Shown here one piece after another: positions 1 through 5,498 of a stretch of DNA of 7,158 bases (its first letter is position 1; each line of letters begins with the position of its first letter). The DNA comes from Candidatus Ruminimicrobiellum caprinum (GTDB lineage: Bacteria; Elusimicrobiota; Endomicrobiia; Endomicrobiales; Endomicrobiaceae). The translations under genes were made by a program, and so were the position numbers. The notes beneath the pieces are model-generated. The model did not search any database, was not told the DNA's origin, and worked only from the letters and a program-made list of their open reading frames with translations. The stretch covers positions 1 through 7,158 of the forward strand of contig JAFPUA010000273.1 of NCBI GenBank assembly GCA_017413305.1, in the 5' to 3' direction.

Positions 1-320
1 ATACAAGGAGAGTGAGTGCAATATAGAGTTCCGCCCTGAATATTTATACCGTGCGTTCCTGCCTGAATTATGGCATTTTGCTCGGCATGAATGGCCCTGC
101 AGATTTCGTGTCTTGTTCCTGACGGAATATTTAGTTGATTTCTTAAGCAGCCAAGTTCCAAACAATCTTTTGTGCCGGATGCTGCTCCGTTATAACCTGT
201 AGTTAAAATTCTTTTATCTCTAACAATAACTGCCCCTACATGATGGCGTTCGCATGTTGACCTTTCGGCAACAAGCCAAGCTAGTTTCATAAAGTATTCA
301 TCCCAACTTAATCGAGACAT
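1..320 (-). CDS. comEB: dCMP deaminase, ComEB type (partial, C-terminus off the left edge)
   Basis: Zinc-dependent deaminase expected to convert dCMP to dUMP, feeding thymidylate synthesis in the cytoplasm. 106 residues are visible, beginning MSRLSWDEYF. The catalytic zinc motif HAEQNA is at residues 78-83 (His78 zinc ligand, Glu80 proton shuttle). The first Cys of the second zinc motif (SPC, Cys106) falls at the window edge, and its partner Cys lies outside. GYNGAASG at 42-49 is the usual substrate-side loop. Cys23, Cys53, Cys58, His71 and Cys74 could include the second, structural zinc site known in some members (inference). The start at 320 is chosen because AAGGAG lies 7 nt upstream; an in-frame ATG at 326 would leave only 1 nt. 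The frame stays open 57 codons further upstream to a TGA, but that part has no family similarity I recognise. The gene lies downstream of rho after a 326-nt gap, so it may have its own promoter. Family lengths of about 150-190 aa imply that a third to nearly half is missing. Confidence 0.9.
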   Translation of the reverse strand, partial: MSRLSWDEYFMKLAWLVAERSTCERHHVGAVIVRDKRILTTGYNGAASGTKDCLELGCLRNQLNIPSGTRHEICRAIHAEQNAIIQAGTHGINIQGGTLYCTHSPC

Positions 321-327
321 TTTCATG

Positions 328-333
328 CTCCTT
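328..333 (-). promoter_or_regulatory. ribosome-binding site of comEB
   Basis: AAGGAG on the minus strand, 7 nt before the ATG at 320. It decides between two in-frame ATGs, at 326 and 320, in favour of the second. It lies only 8 nt downstream of the 12-bp inverted repeat at 342-377. Confidence 0.7.
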
Positions 334-341
334 ATATCAAC

Positions 342-377
342 CTTAATATTTGGTCTACAACAGCCCCAAATATTAAG
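342..377 (-). promoter_or_regulatory. perfect 12-bp inverted repeat in the comEB leader
   Basis: The arms CTTAATATTTGG (342-353) and CCAAATATTAAG (366-377) are exact reverse complements around a 12-nt loop. On the comEB transcript the stem would end 8 nt before the AAGGAG ribosome-binding site. There is no T-tract after it on the minus strand, so it is not a standard intrinsic terminator. It could be a leader hairpin affecting translation, an mRNA-stabilising stem, or a DNA operator dyad. The inverted repeat is seen directly; its role is inferred. Confidence 0.5.
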
Positions 378-401
378 AAATTTATAGCGAAAAAACAGCA
401 A

Positions 402-500
402 ATTTTGGATTACAGCTTTGTATTTGGCTCCCTTATGTGCCGTACACTTTCGCTTCCACTTTTGCACACCGTGGTCGCCAAATTCTTCGCTTCATCTCAA
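402..500. other. G+C-rich island with nested inverted repeats in an AT-rich intergenic region
   Basis: By hand count about 47% G+C over roughly 90 nt, flanked by sequence that is almost all A and T. It contains ATTTGGC (422-428) facing GCCAAAT (477-483). Nested inside is TGTGC (436-440) facing GCACA (464-468), so a branched fold is possible. No recognised gene, tRNA or known riboswitch is visible. Two short open frames cross it: a 20-codon minus-strand one at 433-495 and a stop-free stretch in frame with comEB. Neither has a ribosome-binding site or a recognisable protein pattern. The composition suggests either a structured RNA or a dispersed intergenic repeat inserted here. Confidence 0.35.
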
Positions 501-564
501 ACTTTTTAGTTTTTTCTGTGTCCTTTAATTCTTTGATATACTTTCATTTTCTTTTTATTTTTTA

Positions 565-650
565 TTGTCGTTCAATTATAAATTATAAATTCTAAATTAT
601 AAATTGCCGTTTTGCCGTTCAATTATAAATTATAAACTATAAATTATTAA
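565..650. repeat. composite tandem repeat: TTGYCGTTCA followed by 7-bp ATTATAA units
   Basis: Unit 1 is TTGTCGTTCA (565-574) plus four 7-bp copies of ATTATAA (575-602, the third copy ATTCTAA). A tandem 8-mer TTGCCGTT then occupies 604-611 and 612-619. Unit 2 is TTGCCGTTCA (612-621) plus ATTATAA twice and ACTATAA (622-642), then ATTATTAA, which contains the rho stop codon. A 21-bp segment is identical at 569-589 and 616-636. On the minus strand most heptads contain the -10 hexamer TATAAT. The region has no coding capacity. Origin by slippage from the rho 3' end is inferred. Confidence 0.8.
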
Positions 651-1921
651 TTGTCTTTTTCAAGAATTTCCATCTGTTTGAAGAAATCTTTATTAGTTTT
701 GGAAGTTTTCATTCTTTTAGTTAATTCTTCCATAGCTTCAACGGGAGTCATATTACTGAATAAACCTCTCATTATCCACATTTTGTTTTTGTCGTCTTCG
801 CTAATTAACATTTCTTCTTTTCTTGTACCTGATCTTAATAAATCTATAGCAGGGAATATTCTCCTGTCGGAAAGTTTCCTATCAAGATAAACTTCACTGT
901 TACCTGTACCTTTAAACTCTTCAAATATAACATCGTCCATTCTGCTGCCTGTATCAATTAAAGCCGTAGCAATAATAGTTAAGCTGCCGCCTTCTTCGAT
1001 ATTTCTTGCAGCACCGAAGAATCTTTTCGGTCTCTGTAATGCATTGGAATCGAGCCCACCGGAAAGAACTCTTCCGCTGGAAGGTATAACAGAGTTATAT
1101 GCACGAGCAAGCCTGGTAATAGAGTCAAGCAAGATTACTACATCTTTGCCGCCTTCAACAAGTCTTTTTGCTTTTTCCAAAACCATTTCCGCTACCTGAA
1201 TATGTCTGTCTGCAGGTTCGTCAAAAGTAGAAGAAACAACTTCTCCCTTAACTGTTCTCTGCATATCGGTAACTTCTTCAGGCCTTTCGTCAATAAGAAG
1301 AACCATCAAAACTACCTCAGGATTGTTGGTAGTAATGGCGTTTGCAATTTTCTGCAATAAAACTGTTTTACCTGTTCTCGGAGGTGCATTTAATAAAACT
1401 CTCTGACCTTTTCCTATAGGAATAAACATATCAATAATTCTTGTGGAAAGTTCATTTGTTTTTGTTTCAAGAACAAATCTCTCGTCAGGATACAACGGAG
1501 TTAAGTTGTCGAACAACGGTCTTTCTCTGAAACTGTCAAGATCTGTTTTTCCGTTAATCTTGGTAACCTTTAGTAATGCAAAATATTTTTCGTGGTTCTG
1601 AGGAGGTCTTACGATACCACCGACGGTATCACCTTTTCTAAGTGCGAATTTTTTTATCTGAGGAGGAGCAATATAAATATCGTCCGGACCTGACAAATAA
1701 TTGTAATCTGTCGATCTTAAAAAGCCGAACCCGTCATGTTTTATTTCTAAAACACCTTCTTCATAAGCTTCACCTTTTTCTTTAATCTGGGCTTCAAGAA
1801 TCTTGGCAATAAGCTCCTGCTTTCTTAAACCGGCAACGCTGTCAACTTTTAATTCTTTAGCAATTTTTGTGAGTTCCGATATTGTTTTTTTAGACAATAC
1901 GGTTAAATCCATTTCTGGCAT
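647..1921 (-). CDS. rho: transcription termination factor Rho
   Basis: Hexameric RNA-dependent ATPase/translocase that releases RNA polymerase at Rho-dependent terminators. 424 aa, close to the usual 420 and without the large N-terminal insertion of some lineages. The Rho N-terminal helical domain is at about residues 5-45. The cold-shock-like primary RNA-binding domain is at about 53-125 (GVLEIKHDGFGFLR; DDIYIAPPQIKKF). The RecA-type ATPase follows: Walker A APPRTGKT at 179-186 (Lys185), the DERPEE stretch at 211-216 with the catalytic Glu, Walker B VVILLDS at 261-267 (Asp266), the Q-loop SSGRVLSGG at 281-289, and RSGTRKEE at 363-370 with the likely arginine finger Arg367. The Q-loop has Arg where E. 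coli has Lys283, as in many bacteria. The start at 1921 is set by GGAGGG (1927-1932) 5 nt upstream; the next Met (codon 4) is too far from it. A promoter and long leader precede it, compatible with the Rho autoregulation known elsewhere. Confidence 0.98.
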   Translation of the reverse strand: MPEMDLTVLSKKTISELTKIAKELKVDSVAGLRKQELIAKILEAQIKEKGEAYEEGVLEIKHDGFGFLRSTDYNYLSGPDDIYIAPPQIKKFALRKGDTVGGIVRPPQNHEKYFALLKVTKINGKTDLDSFRERPLFDNLTPLYPDERFVLETKTNELSTRIIDMFIPIGKGQRVLLNAPPRTGKTVLLQKIANAITTNNPEVVLMVLLIDERPEEVTDMQRTVKGEVVSSTFDEPADRHIQVAEMVLEKAKRLVEGGKDVVILLDSITRLARAYNSVIPSSGRVLSGGLDSNALQRPKRFFGAARNIEEGGSLTIIATALIDTGSRMDDVIFEEFKGTGNSEVYLDRKLSDRRIFPAIDLLRSGTRKEEMLISEDDKNKMWIMRGLFSNMTPVEAMEELTKRMKTSKTNKDFFKQMEILEKDN

Positions 1922-2069
1922 TAATTCCCTCCAAATAAATTTATTTATTTTTTATATTTTTCAATATTCATTATTTTTGTGATTTGCATATAAACGATTT
2001 TTTTGATTTTAAATACAAGTATGTTTATTAGTTTTATGGATTAAAACTTCGTGATTTATGATTAACTAC
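1922..2069 (-). promoter_or_regulatory. rho 5' leader (about 147 nt)
   Basis: Predicted untranslated leader between the consensus promoter and the rho ATG. It is very AT-rich, with a 14-bp perfect palindrome AAATAAATTTATTT (1933-1946) directly upstream of the GGAGGG ribosome-binding site (1927-1932). A 14-codon ATG frame (1945-1989) lies inside, but no ribosome-binding site is visible before it. In E. coli, rho expression is attenuated by Rho within its leader; whether that happens here is inference, and I see no C-rich, G-poor rut-like stretch in this leader. Confidence 0.45.
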
Positions 2070-2075
2070 ACAGAG

Positions 2076-2105
2076 ATTATATAATTTTTATTGTTTTTTT
2101 GTCAA
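2076..2105 (-). promoter_or_regulatory. consensus sigma-70-type promoter for rho
   Basis: On the minus strand, TTGACA (2100-2105) and TATAAT (2076-2081) both match the consensus exactly, separated by 18 bp. Transcription would start near 2069. The upstream side is T-rich like an UP element. The -35 hexamer sits inside a dyad: GTTTTTTT (2093-2100) and AAAAAAAC (2108-2115) around a 7-nt centre. It starts 22 nt after the hisS stop, separating rho from the upstream operon. Confidence 0.85.
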
Positions 2106-2126
2106 CTAAAAAAACACAAACAAAAA

Positions 2127-3380
2127 TTAATGTAAGTTTATTAAAACTTGCTCCTGTGTGGACATATCTTTAATTAATATTTTCCCCTGATCGTATTCAG
2201 TTTTTCCAAAAATTATTGTTTTAGAAGCACCGATTTTATCGGCAAGTTTAAACTGAGATTTTAAACTTTTGTTCAAGAAAGGTCCCTCAACAATAATATC
2301 TTTAGGAAGGTTTAATTTTTCAATTATATTATCTTTGTTTGTTATTAAATTATTTGCAAAAGTAAAAGCCGGAATAACCAACTCTTCATCAGCAACAGCT
2401 ATAAAAATAACATTATCTTTCTTTATACTATCAAAAAAGCCTGTCTTTTCCGCTGCCAACAAAACTCTCTCAGAACCTAAAGCAAAGCCTACGCTGGCAA
2501 TATTCTGCCCGCCAAGTTCCTTAACAAGATTATCATATCTCCCGCCGGCACATATTGCATCTTGAGAACCCACGGCAGAAGAACGAATTTCAAAAACAGT
2601 TCTGGTATAATAATCAAGACCCCTCACAAGTTTATCATCAACAACATAGTTACAGCCTGCTCCTTTAAGCAATGCCTGTACCTGCTCAAAATGATTTTTA
2701 CAATCGTCACAAAGGCACTGCCTCATTGATGGAACATTCGTAAATTTAGAAGAATCTATCTTACAGTCAAGTAGTCTTAAAGGATTTTTTTCCAGTCTTC
2801 TCTTACAATCTTCACATAAATCATTTATAGATGAGAAATATTCAACCAATTTCTGTCTGAATATTGGTCTGCAATTTGAACAACCTAAAGAATTTAAATG
2901 TATTGTTATTTCTTTGATATTAAGTTGAGACAAAATATCCGCTGCTAAAAGAATTATTTCTGCATCAGCCGTAGGATTAGGATTATTAAAATATTCTGCA
3001 CCCATTTGTGTAAACTGTCTGTAACGGCCGGCCTGCGGACGCTCGTAACGAAACATATCTCCACAATAAAAATATTTATTTACCGGATCTTCCATATCAA
3101 AACGATGTTCAATATATGCACGCACCAAAGATGCTGTTCCCTCAGGACGCAAGGCAAGTTTTCTACCTTTTCTATCTTCAAAAAGATACATCTCTTTTTC
3201 AACAATATCTGTGGCTTCTCCTATAGAACGCGTAAATAATGCTGCTTCTTCAAAAATAGGAGTTTTAACTTCTTTAAAATTATGTCTTTTAAAAACTTTA
3301 CGAGAAATTTCATCAAGCTTTTCCAACCCTAATGCCATTTGTCCGTATATATCATGAGTTCCTCTGGGCGCTTTATACAT
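2127..3380 (-). CDS. hisS: histidine--tRNA ligase (HisRS)
   Basis: Charges tRNA-His with histidine in the cytoplasm; homodimeric class II synthetase. 417 aa, normal for bacteria. It opens with the typical PRGTHDI (5-11). Class II motif 2 spans about 104-125 (FYCGDMFRYERPQAGRYRQF). The HisRS signature LVRGLDYYTRTVFE is at 251-264, with the catalytic Arg253, and AGGRYDNL (278-285) follows. Motif 3 is at about 297-306 (VGFALGSERV). Paired cysteines (Cys167/Cys170, Cys189/Cys192, Cys222/224/227) surround the insertion region, a pattern common in bacterial HisRS. The C-terminal anticodon-binding domain is at about 323-417. This is the tRNA-charging form and not the HisZ regulatory paralogue, because the signature motifs are intact. 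The ATG lies 1 nt after the stop of the DUF502 gene and its AGAGGA ribosome-binding site (3385-3390) is inside that gene, suggesting translational coupling. No convincing terminator follows it. Confidence 0.97.
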   Translation of the reverse strand: MYKAPRGTHDIYGQMALGLEKLDEISRKVFKRHNFKEVKTPIFEEAALFTRSIGEATDIVEKEMYLFEDRKGRKLALRPEGTASLVRAYIEHRFDMEDPVNKYFYCGDMFRYERPQAGRYRQFTQMGAEYFNNPNPTADAEIILLAADILSQLNIKEITIHLNSLGCSNCRPIFRQKLVEYFSSINDLCEDCKRRLEKNPLRLLDCKIDSSKFTNVPSMRQCLCDDCKNHFEQVQALLKGAGCNYVVDDKLVRGLDYYTRTVFEIRSSAVGSQDAICAGGRYDNLVKELGGQNIASVGFALGSERVLLAAEKTGFFDSIKKDNVIFIAVADEELVIPAFTFANNLITNKDNIIEKLNLPKDIIVEGPFLNKSLKSQFKLADKIGASKTIIFGKTEYDQGKILIKDMSTQEQVLINLH

Positions 3381-3381
3381 T

Positions 3382-4056
3382 TTATCCTCTTGAATTTTTT
3401 GTTTCAGGTTTAATTATTCCGGCAGAAATTATATACTGTATTGCTTCTTCAACAGTATAATTACTTTCAACAACATCTTCCGCTTTTATCAACATCAAAA
3501 ATCCGGTCGTCGGGTTAGGTGTTGTAGGCATAAATGTCGTAATATATTTTTCCCCGTCTATAATCTGTTCTCCGGTAGAAAATGCCGCACAGTAAGAATC
3601 TTTGTTCGGAAAAGGAATAAAAACAACTTTCTGGAAGTTCATTCCCGTATCTTTAGACGAGAAAAAAGAAAAAAGCTTCTTAAGCGACAAATATATACTG
3701 CCGGCAAAAGGAAGCTTAATAAAAACATTTTCAAAATATCTAAAAATTGTTCTTCCTAAAACTTTGTTTGTAAAGTATCCTACAAAACATATAATTATCA
3801 ATGTCAAAAAGAAACTTACAATTTTTGCCAACACCAATATCCATGCCGAATCAGACGTAAATATGTTTAATATCGGCGAAAGTATCGGCATAGAAAAAGC
3901 ACTTATCCATTTAAAAATAATGGCTATTACCCATACCGTCAACCACAAGGGAAGTATTACCAAAAGACCGGAAATAAACAATTGTCTGAAAAAGTTTACA
4001 GGCCCCTTTGTTTCATTTTTTCTCATACTATTAAAAGAAGATCTATTTTTTACCAT
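3382..4056 (-). CDS. DUF502 family inner-membrane protein
   Basis: Function unknown; the family (DUF502, also related to plant LIKE-COV proteins) is widespread in bacteria. 224 aa. Two membrane segments are visible at about residues 26-50 and 71-94. A conserved soluble part follows, with KLPFAGSIYLSLKKL at 114-128 and the family hallmark MPTTPNPTTGFL at 176-187, and a short tail ends in NSRG. There is no signal peptide apart from the first membrane segment; the basic N-terminus suggests an inside N-terminus. The start at 4056 overlaps the preceding mutase gene by 14 nt; its best ribosome-binding site (AGGAG) is about 12 nt upstream, rather far. The alternative Met11 at 4026 lacks a site and would still keep both membrane segments. 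It is the third gene of the apparent operon and is tightly joined to hisS. Envelope association next to sugar-nucleotide genes is suggestive only. Confidence 0.9.
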   Translation of the reverse strand: MVKNRSSFNSMRKNETKGPVNFFRQLFISGLLVILPLWLTVWVIAIIFKWISAFSMPILSPILNIFTSDSAWILVLAKIVSFFLTLIIICFVGYFTNKVLGRTIFRYFENVFIKLPFAGSIYLSLKKLFSFFSSKDTGMNFQKVVFIPFPNKDSYCAAFSTGEQIIDGEKYITTFMPTTPNPTTGFLMLIKAEDVVESNYTVEEAIQYIISAGIIKPETKNSRG

Positions 4057-5476
4057 TTATAAATTTTTCTCCTGCAGAAACAAGCTTCTTTAATTTATCG
4101 TTTGTGTTACTTTCAGCATATAACCTAACAATAGGTTCTGTTCCCGAAAGTCTAAAACCTACCCAAGTATCTGCATCTAATATAAACTTATATCCGTCAA
4201 GCGTAACAACTTTCTGTATTTTCATACCTGCAAACTTTTCAGGAGCTTGTTTTTGTAAAGTCTGTCTGAACTTTTCCATCTGTTCTTTCGGCAGTCTGAA
4301 ATTTTCTCTGGCTGTATAAACAGGTCCTGTAAGTTTAACTATATCTTTCAAAATTGCACTTAAAGATTTTTTATTATATGCAACAGCTTCCGCCATCAAC
4401 AGACAAGCGATTATACCATCCTTTTCAGGAACATGTCCCCTAATGGTTAATCCGCCTGACTCTTCTCCGCCGATAATAAACTCATTAGGTCTCTGTGTCA
4501 AAATGTCACCGATATATTTAAAGCCTACCGGTGTTTCAGCAACTTCAATACCGAGTTTTGCAGCAAGTTTATCTATCATGTGGCTGGTCATAACACTTCT
4601 TACAACGACACCTTTCCAACCTCTTGTTTTATTTAAATGATACAACAAGATAGGAATTACCTGATTAGGTGTAATAAATGTACCGTCGGAGTCTATAATA
4701 CCGAACCTGTCAGCATCTCCGTCTACAGAAACTCCTATTTTATAAGATTCTTTCTTTATGATAGACTTCAACTCCTTTAAGTTTGCTTCGTTTGGTTCAG
4801 GAGAATGTCCGTCGAAAAGAGGATCTCTTTTTTTATTTAATACTTTCAACCTTGCACCGGCACTTTCCAAAAGAGTATCAAGATAATCATCGCCGGTACC
4901 ATGCAAAATATCTGCAGCAACTTTAAGAGAAGACTTTTTTAAAAGTTTAAAATTCACCAATTCTTTTATTCTTTTTAAATATGCCGGACGAGGATCATAA
5001 TATTTTACTATTCCGGTTTTCAATGACTGGTCAAGAGATAAACTCTTTACATCTTTTATTGTCAGCTGTGCGCAATATTGTTCTATCTTTTTTGTAGTTT
5101 CAGGAAGGGCCGGTCCACCCCAAGACGGAGAAAATTTTATTCCGTTATATTCTGGAGGATTGTGACTGGCAGTAAAATTAATACCACCCGCAAGCTTATT
5201 TTTAACGATATCATAGGCTATTACTGGGGTAGGCGTATTTCTTTTACACAATAAAACTTTTATCTTGTTGCCTGCCAAAACTTCCGCAGAAACATTTGCA
5301 TATTTATCAGACAAAAATCTTGTATCATATCCGATAATAACAGCTTTATCTTTTTTATATTCCTTATCGTCGTTAATAAGGTAATTTGCTATAGCCTGTG
5401 TAACAATTTTTACATTATCGAATGTAAACTCATCTGCAATAATTCCTCTCCAACCTGATGTTCCAAATTTAATCAT
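4043..5476 (-). CDS. phosphoglucomutase/phosphomannomutase family protein (intact active site)
   Basis: Alpha-D-phosphohexomutase expected to interconvert hexose 6-phosphate and hexose 1-phosphate, supplying precursors for nucleotide sugars. 477 aa, normal length. All four domain signatures are present: N-terminal FGTSGWRG (4-11); the phosphoserine loop TASHNP (102-107, Ser104); the magnesium loop DGDADR (252-257); the sugar-binding loop GGEESGG (336-342); and the C-terminal phosphate-binding loop RLSGTEP (442-448). Sugar preference (glucose, mannose or glucosamine) cannot be settled from sequence; GEESGG is not the GlmM-type GEQSGH. The start at 5476 has AAGAGG 6 nt upstream. It lies 22 nt after the stop of the fusion protein, whose own mutase domain is degenerate, so this enzyme probably provides the pathway's mutase activity (inference). 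Its 3' end overlaps the DUF502 gene. Confidence 0.95.
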   Translation of the reverse strand: MIKFGTSGWRGIIADEFTFDNVKIVTQAIANYLINDDKEYKKDKAVIIGYDTRFLSDKYANVSAEVLAGNKIKVLLCKRNTPTPVIAYDIVKNKLAGGINFTASHNPPEYNGIKFSPSWGGPALPETTKKIEQYCAQLTIKDVKSLSLDQSLKTGIVKYYDPRPAYLKRIKELVNFKLLKKSSLKVAADILHGTGDDYLDTLLESAGARLKVLNKKRDPLFDGHSPEPNEANLKELKSIIKKESYKIGVSVDGDADRFGIIDSDGTFITPNQVIPILLYHLNKTRGWKGVVVRSVMTSHMIDKLAAKLGIEVAETPVGFKYIGDILTQRPNEFIIGGEESGGLTIRGHVPEKDGIIACLLMAEAVAYNKKSLSAILKDIVKLTGPVYTARENFRLPKEQMEKFRQTLQKQAPEKFAGMKIQKVVTLDGYKFILDADTWVGFRLSGTEPIVRLYAESNTNDKLKKLVSAGEKFINGKK

Positions 5477-5498
5477 CTTAAGCCTCTTACTTTAAAAT

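Noticed and set aside
321..491. 57-codon in-frame upstream extension of comEB
   Set aside because: The residues show no deaminase similarity, while the ATG at 320 has a well-placed AAGGAG and gives the standard family N-terminus. The openness is probably due to the odd composition of the island.
433..495. 20-codon minus-strand frame in the G+C-rich island, encoding a basic peptide (7 Lys/Arg)
   Set aside because: No ribosome-binding site before the ATG, no recognisable pattern, and the length is expected by chance.
402..500. Rut-like C-rich, G-poor strand in the island as a Rho-dependent terminator
   Set aside because: The C-rich strand is the plus strand, opposite to all genes here, so it would act only on an antisense transcript for which there is no evidence.
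565..650. CRISPR-like array
   Set aside because: The repeats are 7-bp tandem units with no unique spacers, and no cas gene is nearby.
1945..1989. 14-codon frame in the rho leader, a possible leader peptide
   Set aside because: No ribosome-binding site and a composition expected by chance in AT-rich DNA.
2108..2149. Weak intrinsic terminator after hisS: AAGTTT/AAACTT stem (2134-2149) followed by T-rich sequence
   Set aside because: The stem is only 6 bp and nearly all A-T, starts inside the hisS coding end, and the T-rich stretch is interrupted; too weak to call.
3602..4093. Plus-strand open frame of 163 codons opposite the DUF502 gene, and similar antisense frames opposite hisS, the mutase and the fusion gene
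   Set aside because: They are shadows of well-supported minus-strand genes, with no ribosome-binding sites or family patterns of their own.
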